Below, piece by piece: positions 13,985 to 26,286 of a stretch of DNA of 64,000 bases; position 1 is the stretch's first letter, and each line of letters starts with the position of its first letter. Location: contig OZ059897.1 in NCBI GenBank assembly GCA_964057225.1, forward strand, positions 16,926,001 to 16,990,000, written 5' to 3'. The notes beneath the pieces are model-generated. The model worked only from the letters and a program-made list of their open reading frames with translations, searched no databases and was not told where the DNA came from. This DNA comes from Auanema rhodensis. Its lineage: Eukaryota > Nematoda > Chromadorea > Rhabditida > Rhabditidae. A program made the translations under genes and the position numbers.

Positions 13985-15718
13985 TTATTTCGATAATACC
14001 ATATTCATTGGACAAAACCGGAATAAAGCATTTGATCCAGTTGTAAATGAATTCAATGTAGGAGTAGCCTATAATAATATTTTTATTATTTAATTACAAA
14101 ATATAAAAATACCGTAATTCCATTATCTGCTTTATCATTTTTATTCAATGCAGTCCAAGAGCATTTAGATGAGAATTTATGATTAAAACCAGGTCCTTTA
14201 ATACAATACTATAATTTGAAAATTAATAATTAAAATAAAATATAATTATAACAAACATTTACAACTAGTTGATCAGGTCGACAAAATGGAAAACCTATTG
14301 GACTTAAATAAAAAATTAAATACTTTTGTATTTTTTGGTTTGAAAACCTTGTTTTAACATATTCAAAACAACTTTTTTGAATAAAAGAACATCCCCAGTT
14401 TCTTCCATACCAATATAAATTATGTTCTTCTTCAATAGATGTATAATTTACTTTATACCATTGTCTAAAATTTTTTTTTTAATTTAAAAATTTAATGAAT
14501 GAAAACCTTGAACCAAGATATGTTTCTTCAAGGATAGATGCTGATATTTTTGTAAAATAATTTGGACCATTAGATAATTTTGGTGTCATTAATTCATTCT
14601 ATAATATATATATTATATTATTTTAAAATAATTATATTCTTTTACTCCAAAAATATATTCATTCAAATGAATTGAACTTTTTGAATCAGCTTCTATTCCT
14701 TCGATAGTATTACATCCAAAATGATGTTTAGCAATTGCCTGAAAAGAAATAACTTAACTGTCAATTTCATTTATTTTCAAAATCAATATCATACGTGAGT
14801 TCTATATAAATTTTACGTGAAAAAATATTTCAAGCAGATAATGCATGTTAAGCGGTTGTTTTTAAATATTTTCTTACAAGTGTTTTTCCAGTGAAATCCA
14901 AATAGTGCCTATTGGCTGTTTGTGATCCTGAACTCAAGTTCCACAAATAAGTATCAGTATGATGACCTTTTTGAGTATTCTCTACAGGAATAAGTGTACC
15001 AAAACCCTAAATATATTTAAATAAAACAAATATTTAAACTTGAATTAACCAAGGAGTGGAGAATTTCATGTCGAAGTAAATCTTTAATAGCTTTAAATCC
15101 TTCCCAATGTTGACCAGTACAAATATTTAAAATTCCTAACAAAGGACGTTGTACAGTTGAAACATCACATGGTCTAGCAGTAGCCAATAATTTAGGATTC
15201 TTATGACAAGCTTCTCCATTTATCTTCAAAGTTTAATAATAAATAATAATAAAATGAATAGTTTATACTTCCAAGTATAAAGCAAAGTTAAATCTCCCTA
15301 AAGGAATTCCATTTTTTCCATTTAGATTAATATCTCTACCATTTATCTAAAATTGTTTTGAATATTAAACTGAACAAACAACGATCTAGGGTATTCACCA
15401 AATCCAATGCAGATAAAACTGAAACAGCTTGTGGTGTACATTTCCTCAACTCATCATACTCTATCACATTCTTGTTAAGAGAAAGATTTAATACAGATAT
15501 TTTTCCCTGTAAATCTTTCAAAGCTTCTATAACACCATTCTAAAAACAAAAAAAGTTTATACATATATAGAACATCAAACCTTAATTATTGGAGTAAGTT
15601 GTGTTAATGTTTGAGGTTTTAAGAACAATGTATCTAAGCTTGAATAAGCATTATCAGCATGTGTGGATCCAATAATGATAGAGAATACAAAGATATATCC
15701 AAATGTAGAGAGTACCAT
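13985..15718 (-). CDS. Leishmanolysin-like M8 zinc metallopeptidase
   Basis: A secreted or surface zinc endopeptidase of family M8. About eight exons encode roughly 430 residues. The start MVLSTFGYIFVFSIIIGSTH is a signal peptide. The zinc-binding helix reads HEILHSLGFG when the intron after SL is removed, so the HExxHxxG motif with the catalytic Glu is intact; the frame continuing through that intron would lose the glycine. About 60 residues later IHLNEYIFGNELMTP supplies the third zinc-ligand histidine and the family's GNELMTP block. Cysteines typical of the family follow. The C-terminus is taken to end after a last short exon (NSFTTGSNALFRFCP...), which is the least certain part. Metazoan members process surface or matrix proteins; the target here is unknown. 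It shares strand and secreted nature with the phosphatase and collagen beside it. Confidence 0.88.
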
Positions 15719-16898
15719 GATACTCAATATATCAAAAGATATTTTAATCTTTGAGGCTTTATTCGGAATTTTTTGCTTTTCCTACGGTGTTTGTAACTGC
15801 CACGTAATTTTAAATTTTGAGAAAAATCATTTTTGTATAAACAAAACATCTTTGACGGAAGACAAATTCATCGTTTATTTGGAAGATTATATTTCTCATA
15901 TGTTTCAGATTGTTTTTAACAAAATATTTCAAATCATGACACCTTTTATATTAAAAACAACAAGAAAAATGATTTTTTTTTGTTATATATTATAATAATA
16001 ATTAGTATATCTATTATAAATAAAAAAATATATGTATATAATGCATTAAATAAATTTATATTGACCCTTAGTTAAGTTAAGCTAGTTATCACAATTGACA
16101 TCTCAACAATTTTTTATCAATTTTTTTACACGATCCACGATTTATTCTATTACTAGTTGATTATATTGTATAAAATATGTCTTATATAATTAATCTCTTC
16201 TAATTAAATTATATGATATAGTTTAATTGAATTATATAATTTGATAACTTGCATTTTACCTAATATTTAGTCATGTTTCTTGACAATTCGTCATAGTTAG
16301 ATTATCTTATGACACACAAACCCTCTTCTTCTATTGGTGTCTAGTCAAGTTTATATAAACCAGCCTACCCGTCTAAGAATCAACATTATCTGATTCGATT
16401 CATTCGCACTATGTACGATAGGAACCGCTTCATGAACTGATTCAGTATTGTTTTTCACAAAACTATTTGTATATAGTTAGTTATGTCATAGTCCTATGAT
16501 TAAGACAAGAAAACTGGATAGTTTGTGGGATGTTACAGTTTGGTTATTGACTGACTTGCTGGACAACAGGACTATTCATGTATGTATAACGGATAGTTAG
16601 CTAACTAGTGATTTGAACGATTAACGAAGTGGTTAAGAAAGCAGATTAGATGAATTACTGGGTGTAAAGATTTGTTTATTTGATTCAGGTTTTTTCTTTT
16701 AATTGTTATTGTTGTAAATTATTGTAATTGAGCATGTATATGTATGTATGTATACATATAAACATACTGTTTTACATTCTTTTCTTTTCTTTTGATTATC
16801 ATTTCAATATATTTTTTATCCATTGTAATTGTGTTTTGATTGTGCTATAGATGAATAAAATTTTTGAAAAGGATGGTTTATTACAAGAAAAAGTACAC
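15719..16898. other. Intergenic between collagen and M8 peptidase
   Basis: No gene is seen. A 110-codon plus-strand frame at 15663-15995 overlaps the peptidase's first exon and is judged chance. TTTATATAAA at about 16349 could be a TATA box; an open frame starting nearby was not found. Confidence 0.45.
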
Positions 16899-18075
16899 CT
16901 AGTATCCTGGGGCGGTTCTTGGTGGTGGACAATGGTCGCACCCTCCTCCGCTTCCGGATTCTCCGGCGTCTCCTGGAGATCCTGGAGCTCCTGGGTTTCC
17001 TGGAGGTCCATCTGGTCCAGGTGGTCCTGGTGGTCCTGGTGGTCCTGGTTCGGAACTGCCAGCAGATCCTGCATTTCCTGGTGGTCCTGCTGGTCCTGGT
17101 GGTCCTGGTGGTCCTAAAAAGCATATACATTAGAAAAAATTCAATATTGTGTAAAATAATGGAAAAGCTAGTAAAAATAAATGAATTTACCAGCTGGTCC
17201 TGGAGTTCCTGGAACCTCGGTGACTTGTCCTGGGGCTCCTGGGTTTCCTGGGGCTCCGGGTTGTCCGTCTCCTCCTGGTGGTCCTGGTGGTCCTGGTGGT
17301 CCTGGAGGTCCTGGTTGACTTGGTGGTGGGCTTTGTCCTGGAGCTCCAGCGTTTCCGTCTGGTCCTGGTGGTCCAGCATTTCCTGGTGGTCCTGGAGGTC
17401 CTGGTGGGCAATCGAAGCAGAAATCAGCAGCTTGTGGAGCGGCTCCAGCTGGGGCATCAGATCCTGGGTTTCCTGGAGCTCCAGCAGTTCCATCAGTTCC
17501 TGGGTTTCCGTCAGATCCTGGTGGTCCTGGTGGTCCAGCAGCTCCGATTCCGCAAGAGCAGCAAGATCCTCCTCCTCCTGCTCCTCCTCCTCCACCAGAT
17601 GGGGCATCAACGCCTGAATCGTATCCTCCGGATGGAGCTCCTCCTCCTTGAGCATAAGTTCCAGCACCGTGAGCACGAGCTGGCTGAGCAACACGGCGGC
17701 CTTGGTCGCTCCATCTCTGCCATGAGGCCTGTCTCTTGACACGAGAGTCTACCCCCTTGATGGCTTCGAAACGATGGAACTCATCCCAAAGTCCGTCAGT
17801 GCGGTGACGGCAAAAATCCACCTCATTTTGAAGGGAGGATTGGACATGTTGCATGTAGTTGTACAACATGGGGACGGCTACAATAGCGGTCAAAGTAGCC
17901 ACCTAAAAAAGTTAAATAAGAAATGAACTAGGAATAATCAGTTGATTTTATTTGAAATATAAGCAGATTTCAAATCACTTAAGAAAATTGTATAACTAAC
18001 CGTTGAGATAGAGATCCCAAAGAAAGCTAGCCGCTTAAGGTTTTCGGCCTCCTGCAGCTTTGCTTTTTCTTCCAT
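16899..18075 (-). CDS. Cuticle collagen
   Basis: Structural protein of the nematode cuticle, secreted by the hypodermis. Exons 18075-18001, 17902-17191 and 17113-16899 total 1002 bases, 333 residues. The N-terminus [20 protein letters not shown] leads into a single hydrophobic segment ([19 protein letters not shown]), together the nematode cuticle collagen N-terminal domain. A subtilisin-type cleavage site RVKR follows near residue 80, then a Gly/Ser-rich stretch, cysteines CCSCG, a first Gly-X-Y block, CFDC, a second long Gly-X-Y block with short interruptions, and a final CDHCPPP and TAPGY tail. The cysteines fit disulphide links between trimers. The start was chosen because it opens the domain and lies just after a TTTCTAG acceptor. 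Base composition is far richer in G+C than its surroundings because of Gly and Pro codons. It is a single copy in this window. Confidence 0.96.
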
Positions 18076-18289
18076 TCCCTAGAAATATTAAAGTAGAATA
18101 GAAAAAAAATATAAAAGAAAGAAAGAAATTGATTAAGAATAGAAATATAGAAGGAATATATTCATTTACTTTTTGATTTAAAATAAATTGAAAGTGTAGG
18201 CAAAATCATTCAAAATATTTTAAGTTTATATAAGCTTTTGAATTGGTTTAGAAAAGAGAAAGATATGAATGTTAAATGACGAATGTGAT

Positions 18290-18400
18290 TGTGTTACGCA
18301 GCTTCTCGTCCATATATAGTCCATCCTCAGATGACATTAAACTGGTTCGAGTGACTGTGACTCCGCCCTGCAGTTGGTTGTAGCTCCAAAGAAGCCGATA
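18290..18400 (-). promoter_or_regulatory. Possible collagen promoter
   Basis: About 240 bases upstream of the collagen ATG the minus strand carries a TATATATGG box (18311-18319), and further upstream a GGGCGGAG GC-box core (about 18363-18370) in a locally less AT-rich patch. Placement is inferred only from distance and motif. Confidence 0.3.
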
Positions 18401-20540
18401 TAGTCACCTAATAGACCCGATTTGATTTGAATCATTGTCGTTGCTTCCTATTGGCATGTTGTTAAGAAAAACATCAGCAGAGATAATAGTGAGGTAGATG
18501 TTGAGTTCAACGAAAAAAGATTGAAGAGAGAGATAGATAAAACAAAGGAGATAGAAGATGATGAGGTAGAACGGATTGATAAAATCGCATTAAAAAAGGG
18601 TGTAAACACTATGAAAAAGGTAGTAATTTCCTTAATACTAATATTTCATTTGTTGCTTTTCCTATATTAATTCTGCAAACTAGTCATAGAATATGATAAT
18701 AAACTTGATTACTGATTATAGTTAAGCTATCTATACTTGTTTTTTAAATAATTTTTTTAAATAATTGCTTCTTTTTATCAATGTCTGATAACTATTATCC
18801 CATATCTATTCTCATATCTTATTCTTTTTCATTACATCTTTTCTTAGATTATGCTCGTTTTAGAGAGAAAGAGATAGTTTAAATATCAATGAAAAATCAG
18901 TAATACATTAATCTTTTTCACAAACTAGGAATTATTTACAAGTATTGTCATCGGAAACTTGTAGTTCTCATCTATATTATGCTGTGACCACTGATCTATT
19001 ACCATATCTTCTAGAAGAAAATTCGATAAACAAAGAGAAAAGATTGGTAGTCATCATATTCATAACTGGCAGTTCAGATATCGTTTCAATTTTTCTCAAT
19101 TTTGTTCTAACAATATCATATTTATTTGAAATCAATAAGCAACTTTTGAATTTCTAATTGTAAATGTTTCAAATAATTTGATAAGATATATCAATCTGCG
19201 TGATGAACTTGTTTATATACAGACAATAGAAATAATAATTTTCAAGTCTTTTTCTATCCATGTAATAGAATTTATATTGAATATTATCATTTATATATTT
19301 ATATAATTTCAGTTTCTTTTTTAATATTAGGTCACACAGATTATATATTCTTATCAATTTTTAAAGTTATAAAATAGTTTTTTTTTTCTTTAAATTAATA
19401 TAACAATTTTATAAGTTTGTATTCAATGATATAAACTTATTTTCTTTTACCATTTATCTTTCCATTCCTTTTCTCACTCCTCTTAGAGTTATACATATAC
19501 TTGTTCTGGGGTTTACTATCTTCATTTCTCAAGTTGTCTACATCTGTATTTTAAGTTAAGATAGATATCTTAAAAACATGTAAATAAGGTAATAATTTGT
19601 CAAATCTCGAATATAAGAGGGCAATGTTTTGCTATAAGAAAATTCTATTTGTCGTCACACTATTACTCTAACTATTTCATAAATCTGAATCTAATTAGGC
19701 TCATTTTCTACTAACATCTTTGTTTGTTTTCTATTCCCGTAACAGAATTTGTCTTTAATCAAAGACATACAATTATATTGAAATAACAAACAAGCAATTT
19801 AGAAATTATTTCTATTTTTCAGATTTGTGAAATACTCATCAAAAAAGGAAGAAGAAGATGCATCACTTAAAAATTGTTTCATTCTTCTTTTTCTTTCTTG
19901 TTTGGTATTCACTTTACTATTTTACCGATACCCAAATGTTGTACTGATAATGCCGTATATCTGATTATTATCCGCTTGATCCACGCATAAATTCCCAAGC
20001 TTCCAGAACACGGACCTGTAAAGTTATATTAAGAGCTACACAAACTAAACTAGTAATAATAGGAACGTCATGATAATCCTGTCCAACACTAGAGAAATAC
20101 TAACATGAAGATTGTATCAGTCAAATATGGTTAAAGATAGGGTAAGAGAGAAGCATCGTTCATCAGAATGTCGAATCACAGTCAACGACGTCTTCTTCCC
20201 ATTTCCCTTCTTCGTTATGATCATAGCAAACGTTGTCTCATTAATTCAAAGCAGTTAGTCACACTATTCAAGTCTATAATACGGCTAGTAGCCAGATCTA
20301 GTATACAGACAACCCGCTAATTCCAATCGTTTTTGACACTTATCTTCGTCTTTGTACACTACAAATCATGCTGATCTTTATGGAAAATCTGTTGTTTACA
20401 TACTTAGGAGTACACGAACTGTTTGATCTTTCTCACATGCCTTTATGAGTAGATTACCAGTTTAATATATTTTTAATATGTGTGAAAAAGCTTTTATTCT
20501 TTCTGATCAGTAGTAAGATAGATTGTATAAACTTTTTCAA
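18401..20540. other. Intergenic region, no gene seen
   Basis: AT-rich DNA between the collagen promoter and the 3' end of the METTL4-like gene. Open frames at 18945-19157 (+) and 19169-19357 (-) have no recognisable motif and no joining exons. Nothing further can be supported. Confidence 0.5.
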
Positions 20541-22133
20541 CTAGCTGAAGGTACTAATTCGTTGAAGATAAAGACATTCAAACCCAATGGATACTGTATT
20601 TGGAAGCAAATTACGAGCAAATAGTTCACAACATCTAAATATATCAATCATAATTAACAATCATCTAAGATCACCATACCTTTCGAAATATAAATCAAAT
20701 ATTGATAACATTAACGATATCGGAGGTTTATGTGAATGAATAGCCATTGGTACGCTAAAAATTAACAAAACTATAATGAAAATTATCGAAAATGAAATTC
20801 ATTAACCTGGCACATAGAAAATTATTTGGTAGCTTTGATTTCCAATTTTCAAGTTGTTCAGGAAAGCAACCGAATACTACCCGTTCGAAAGGGACTTTAT
20901 GATCAGTTTGAAAATCATATACAGGCTCACCTTCTGTCGTTACCTTTAATACAAGAAAATAAAATCATATATTCACACATGAATACTTTTAACCAATACC
21001 AAATTGAGCATACAGATAAGCCCCACTTTTTAAAAATATCAGTAGCCTCTTCTACAATTCCTAGAAAACCATTTTCATTGTATTGTTAAACAGACTTTTT
21101 TACCTTTTCTATTGGTTATCCACATAGCGCATAATCCATTTTCAGAAAGGTTGGGTAGAGAGTCTAAGTTTCGATCCCAGGTGTCGTTTAGTTCATATCT
21201 GAATGAAACAGTTTCAAGAGAATTTCACGAAAAAGTATAATCGTCGATTACTTGACTGTTCGTTTAACTGAATGGTTAACCCATGGTGGATCTATGATTA
21301 ACAGGTTAAACTTCTCATCTAAACTTTCTTTTATTACTTTAACACCTGAAGAATTAATACCATGTTCAACAGCATACCTCTTTACATTGGATATATTTCC
21401 CGAACAAAACGTAGATTGAGCTGGTATAATACAATCAGTAACTTCGTTTTCATCTAAAAAAATATATAAAACAAAGAGAGAGTAAAGTAGTAATACTTCC
21501 AACATGAACGATGATAGGACCATCACTATCATTTTTATAAAAAGATCCAGCAGAATTCAAAATTATAAAATCATTCTCTCTAAATTCATATTAGTTTTTC
21601 AATTTTAATACAGTATATTACGTTATCATTTGATCTTGATATACATTACTAGGAGATAACTGGAAATATTTGTTAATTTCTTTAGCCTTAGCACGAGCGT
21701 CTTTATTATTATCAAGATGATTGTTTTTAAGAAAATACTTTTCCTTGTTACCAGCTTGCAAAATTTCTTCATAAAGTTTTTTAACAAGTTGACAATCCTA
21801 AAATAAAATAATGTATTTATGTTTTTCTATAAATTTTACATCTTCTAACTCAATATTTGTGATTATACGTTTCTTCCTTTTCCTAACTCTTCTATCACTT
21901 TTCTTATTTGCCTCAAATTGGCTATCTGGTAAGAATGGTCCATGTATATCATAGAATTGTTTACTGTAGTTCATTCTAAATAATTTAATAATATAGATAC
22001 TTGACTTAGGATACTCATCATACCCCTTAGTATTATATATTTTTTCATAATAATTTAACTCATCGATAATGGCAAACTTGCTATTCTTATATATTATACC
22101 CACCGTCATTTTCTTAAGTTTCAAGGTTAACAT
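20541..22133 (-). CDS. METTL4: METTL4-like MT-A70 adenine methyltransferase
   Basis: An S-adenosylmethionine-dependent N6-adenine methyltransferase of the MT-A70 family. Vertebrate METTL4 methylates N6 of 2'-O-methyladenosine in U2 snRNA; the nematode member (DAMT-1) has been proposed to make 6mA in DNA, which is disputed. About eight exons join to roughly 385 residues. The N-terminal part is lysine-rich and weakly conserved (VRKRKKRIITNIE). The catalytic motif reads NLLIIDPPWVNHSVKRT, with DPPW intact and the SVKR that marks METTL4 rather than METTL3/14. Then LCAMWITNRK, WGLSVCSIWYWLKV, VVFGCF and PMAIHSHKPP, ending CCELFARNLLPNTVSIGFE, the METTL4 C-terminal block. Two in-frame ATGs, at 22133 and 22109, could be the start; the second fits the family N-terminus slightly better. 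It lies 285 bp downstream of the ZIP gene on the same strand, possibly in one operon with it and EBP2. Confidence 0.9.
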
Positions 22134-22418
22134 TAAATTATAAACTTATACGATATGCTACTTAAGATTTCAAAGACTTATAAAATATATTATAAGCACG
22201 ATAATTTATTTTTTATACTCTTGCAAACTAGAAATATAGAAAATTAGAAAGGTTATCACAAATGAATAGTTAAAATGAAAATAATTAGAACATAATGACT
22301 TGGAGATCAATAGAAAGACAGCTCTATGCTTTAGTAATTATTACACTGGCACGGGATAAAAAAAACCACGTTAAAAAGTGAAATACTATAAATATATATA
22401 CAAAAAAAAGTTTGAAAC

Positions 22419-23931
22419 TTATTCATGATGACGCCCTACTAGTAATTGTAGCATCCAAAAGATTACAACTCCAAAGCAAACTGCTAAAGCTTTTCCGAGA
22501 CTAGCACAGCGCTTCGGCTGACTGAAATAAGAAATAGGTAGGAACTTGAAGAGATAGGCTAACCTATGACTATGTCCTATTTCGTGACTCTGATCACGAT
22601 GGCTATGACTATGTCCATGGCTGTGTCCATGACTATTCAATTCCATACTTAGCATTTCCACACATGCGACATAAATAAAAGTACCAGCGGCTACTCCTTC
22701 CAGTACAAATCTAAGCATAACAGAGTTGGTTGAATCAACTTGATCGACCTAAATACAAACAATAAGGTAATTTTTGCTTATATTCAATGACCATCAGTGC
22801 AATTATCATTCCAAATGGTATAGTTGCTGAAAGAATCAAGCTAGTTAATAAAGCTGATCGAATAGGTGTTCTTTGTTGTGCCATAGAGACTCCATATGCA
22901 AAACAGCATAAAACCTTAAATGAATAATTTTTTCAAGAATTCACAAATTGAGTAGAAACCTCATGAAACATTATCGCAATTAAAACATTGAAAAAATCAC
23001 TTTTTTCATTCTGCAAAAACGAATCTATTTTCATTATAAAAGTAGCACTTTTACTTGAACTCCTAAGGCGACGCCTTCAAATATGGAATGAATTGAAAGA
23101 CCCATAAGCAAAAACAGCGTTCGTGCTGATAAGCCATCTTCTATCGGAATCATATGTGAATGACCTATGGACTCATCGTGATCATTAACAGGTGAGCTCT
23201 GGAAAAAAACATCAGGTAAACAATAAAAAATAACAAATGCAGCCTATTTATGCATTTTCTTGAGAACTCACCGATCTGAATATAATGTCTTGCATACCGT
23301 CGTCATCATCTAACGTTGTATCAACCAAAGGCTGGACGAATATAATTTTTTTTAACTTTAAAATAAAATTAACTTACTTGGCCGTCTTCATCCTCTTGGG
23401 CAAGTAGTGTTCTTAACGTAGGTGCTCTTTTAGGTGAACCATAATGATGAGTAAATGGTGTAGAGCATGCCATTAGCGCCTTAAACTTGAAAATAAGTAA
23501 TAATAACGCTAAAAAATGTACCTGCTCAATTATTAAAATCAACAAAAATCCAATAAGAATAACCGTTTCCGTGTTAGGTAATACCGCTGGATCCAAGCTT
23601 TGATTTGTGTCATTACTAGCTATTGCTTTTCTGGAAAAGGGAGAGTCAAGGGAAATGCTAAGCTTTACAAACCTCATCATCATTTCCTGATGCCTTACAT
23701 GGGGAACTAATCCAATAAAGCAAGTAGAGAGAAAAATTCCACAAGCAATGCAATTACAAATTGAAAGAGTGAAACTAGACCTTCAAGAAGATGAATTGTA
23801 CAATGAAAAAATTAGCTAACTAACTTATTTTCTTTGGTATTTCCACGTAACAGATAACAATAAGGTACGATTGTGCACAGAACCAGAAGTGTGAAGATAC
23901 CAAGAGCGGATATTAACTCCAGCACTAACAT
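22419..23931 (-). CDS. ZIP (SLC39) zinc transporter
   Basis: A multi-pass membrane importer of zinc or related metals into the cytosol, most like the ZIP1-3 subfamily. About eight exons encode roughly 370 residues. TM1 is MLVLELISALGIFTLLVLC; TM2 contains CIACGIFLSTCFIGLVPHVR; a long cytosolic loop between TM3 and TM4 is acidic (AQEDEDG). TM4 has LSIHSIFEGVALG, the ZIP signature with histidine and glutamate metal ligands, and TM5 has IAIMFHEVLCCF with the HE pair. TM6-7 includes EGVAAGTFIYVACVEML. Unusually, a His-rich loop of about ten HGH/HSH units sits between TM7 and TM8 (22553-22640) rather than in the TM3-4 loop. It ends VVIFWMLQLLVGRHHE. The start follows a TTTTTTCACAG acceptor. EBP2 ends 179 bp upstream on the same strand. 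Confidence 0.92.
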
Positions 23932-24110
23932 GCTTACTGTGAAAAAAGACGTAATAAATTGATTATCAAAAACTATGCTGATAACTAACGTTGGGATAGG
24001 AAACCCCAAGAAACTAAAGAACAAAGAAATTGATCGTAGTTCTTGAAAACAACAATAACAAACTAACAATTAACAACAAGGTATAATCAAAAAAAACAAT
24101 AACAAGTAAA

Positions 24111-25471
24111 TCAACGTCTTCCTCGCATACCACCTCTACTACCGCCTCTACTACCGCCACGACTAAAGCCTCGACCACCTCCTCGACTAAATCCACGACC
24201 ACCTCCCCGTCCGAAACCTCCTCTACCTCCTTTGAAGCCATCAATATTTTCGAAACTAAAAGAACTTCATTACTCAAAAAATGAGAAATTCGCAAACCTT
24301 TCTTTGTTATTTCTCTTAGTTCCTTTTTTCTTTCCACCATATCCGAACTTCTCACTTTTGAACTCACGCTTGAAGTCGCGTGAACGTCCGCCTCTTCCCC
24401 CACTTTCACCTACTGGAGCAGAATCTTCCTAAAGATAATTTATAATATTATTTATTTTATAACTTTTTGAGGATAAATTACATCGGCCAATCCAAATCGC
24501 TTAACATTATTAAGCATGTCCTCTAATTGTTGCTTCATACCCTTCTTATGCTTCTTAACAGCTTCCATCAATTTTTTCTTCTCAGTATTTTTGTTATCAA
24601 TAACTTGCTGAAAGTTTAAAAGTATGATGACCTTAATGATGGGAACAAACCTTTTGAACTTTAGTTGCATATTTCTTTTCTTCACGCATTCTACGAATAG
24701 CTTCTTGTTTTTCCTTTCCTTCTTGAATCTTTAACAGACGCTTTCTAACTTTTTGCATATGTCCATCTGATTTCGACATTTGGGCAAAATAGTCTTCAGG
24801 TCGCAACACTTTGATATTCATAGAGAGCAGTTTAGGCACAGCGATTTGCACTGCCTTCTCTGCTTGTTTGTAGCTAGAACAAAAACATAAATTAATCAGC
24901 TAGAAAAAAAATCACTGACAATTGTAATTCACGCTCAAAATCATTATCGACCATTTCTTTAGTAATAGTGCATTTTGTAGTTACATCTAACGTTTCAACC
25001 CATGGAAGCTTCTTAGAAAATTCACCTATTTTATCAACGATTTCTTCCTGAAAGACAAAGTTATTCCAAGTAAAAGAAGAAAGAACACCTTCTTATTAAT
25101 TATGGCTCTTTTTTTCTGGACGACATAGTTAAGTCTATCAGATTTTAATAAACCGTCTCTGAGTGCAATTTGGAGCTGCAAAAAATCAATTTGTATGAAC
25201 AATTGAAGATGAAAAACTAACTTCTTTATCGCTATCATTTCCATCGTCTTCTTCATCCTCATCATCTTGAGCAATTATTACAGGTAGAGCTTTCTTTTCT
25301 TCATCAATATCATTCTCATCATTTTCGCTATCATCAATAACTTCTTCAATGATCTGAATAATAGAAAACAGTACTTATAAAGAAAAAATAAAATACTTCT
25401 TCTACTGGTTCTGGTTCCTTGACAGGAGTTTTCACTTTAGCTACTGCAGATTTTTTAGAAAATCGAGCCAT
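24111..25471 (-). CDS. EBP2: rRNA-processing protein EBP2 homologue
   Basis: A nucleolar factor needed for 27S/32S pre-rRNA processing and 60S ribosomal subunit assembly (EBNA1BP2 in vertebrates). About eight exons give roughly 300 residues. The N-terminus MARFSKKSAVAKVKTPVKEP is basic, followed by long acidic runs (DDEDEEDDGNDSDKE). The EBP2 core includes LPWVETLDVTTKC, VLRPEDYFAQMSKSDGHMQK, KEKQEAIRRMREEKKYATKV and EAVKKHKKGMKQQLEDML, all family blocks. The C-terminus is a glycine-arginine-rich tail of repeated GGRGF and RGG units, typical of nucleolar RNA-binding proteins and longer than in many EBP2 proteins. It diverges from MRPS18C with 236 bp between start codons and is the likely first gene of a minus-strand operon with the ZIP and METTL4-like genes. 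Confidence 0.95.
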
Positions 25472-25707
25472 TATTATCTAAAGTAATAATAAAAGGAATC
25501 AGAAAAAAAAATGTATGAAATTCGTATTTAGTAAAAATATTCGCAACATTGAATACATAATGAAATAAATTTGCAACTTCCTAGAACGCAAAAGCCTCAC
25601 TAAATATTGTAAACAGCATGCAACGGTTCCCAACGCAAAAAACTAATGTTTCAATCATGTTTTCAAATTACTTTCTATTATTGAATTAAAAATCCTATTT
25701 TTAGTAG
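25472..25707. promoter_or_regulatory. Shared divergent promoter, EBP2 / MRPS18C
   Basis: Only 236 bp separate the start codons of two divergently transcribed genes for cytosolic and mitochondrial ribosome function. Both promoters must lie here or overlap the genes. The MRPS18C ATG is preceded at once by a TTTTTAGTAG acceptor. No specific factor site can be named with confidence. Confidence 0.6.
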
Positions 25708-26286
25708 ATGTTTGCTATTAAACAATTACCACGAATTTTGGTTAGATATTCTACGAATACTACTATAACCTCTCAATCGATTCAATATAGGTTATTATGT
25801 GCTAAAGTTTCTGATGCTGGAAACGGTACGATTCAAATATCTCCGCTAGATCACGTCAATTCATGCAAATATTTTTTTTCAGAAGATGAACCTATTGTTT
25901 TGGAAAAGAATCCATATGAGAAGGAGAAAAGAAAATGCTTGTTGTGCCGTACAGGTGTAGATCTTGATTATAAAAATTCACGCTTACTACAGGTATTGTG
26001 ATTAACTGAGACTGTTTTAAATTTACTCTTACAGCAATTTGTTTCTACTTTCTCTGGAAGAGTTTATGATCAACATATCACAGGTATCACTTTATTTAAT
26101 AACGTTAAGAGATATTTTTGTGCATTTGTAGGCCTATGTGATGACCAGCAAAAAAGGTTGATTGAAACTATTGCTCTTTCAAGAAAAGCTGGATATATGC
26201 CAGTATTTGTAAAAGATCCCAAATATGTTCGTGATCCTAAACTGTTTGATCCTCTCCGGCCAGTAAGACCTCATTCGTTCGCATAG
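25708..26286 (+). CDS. MRPS18C: Mitochondrial small-subunit ribosomal protein bS18m
   Basis: Mitochondrial homologue of bacterial ribosomal protein S18, binding in the platform of the 28S subunit. Three exons (25708-25992, 26035-26085 and one from about 26131) encode about 163 residues. The N-terminus (MFAIKQLPRILVRYSTN) is basic and hydroxylated, fitting a mitochondrial targeting peptide. The core is NPYEKEKRKCLLCRTGVDLD with the CxxC pair, YKNSRLLQQFVSTFSGRVYD and HITGLCDDQQKRLIETIALS, then a C-terminal KAGYMPVFVKDPKYVRDPKL that matches the MRPS18C type rather than 18A or 18B. The ATG follows a splice acceptor directly. TARBP1 starts 173 bp downstream on the same strand and a polyadenylation signal AATAAA lies between them at about 26346, as expected inside a nematode operon. 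Confidence 0.93.

Noticed and set aside
16345-16400. TATA box TTTATATAAA as promoter of a plus-strand gene
   Set aside because: No open frame or exon could be joined downstream before the collagen gene on the other strand.
16919-17617. 232-codon plus-strand frame (and other long frames over 16.8-17.7 kb)
   Set aside because: It is antisense to the collagen Gly-X-Y repeats; the repeat keeps all frames open and gives monotonous Ser-Trp or Val-Leu strings.
16816-17742. 308-codon minus frame rich in His-Gln-Asp
   Set aside because: Out-of-frame reading of the collagen repeats; the true frame gives Gly-X-Y and the cuticle collagen N-terminal domain.
20826-21089. 87-codon plus-strand frame
   Set aside because: It lies antisense to the METTL4-like exons, which carry clear family motifs.
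24232-24432. Plus-strand frame opposite the EBP2 3' exons
   Set aside because: Shadow of the RGG-rich tail on the other strand.
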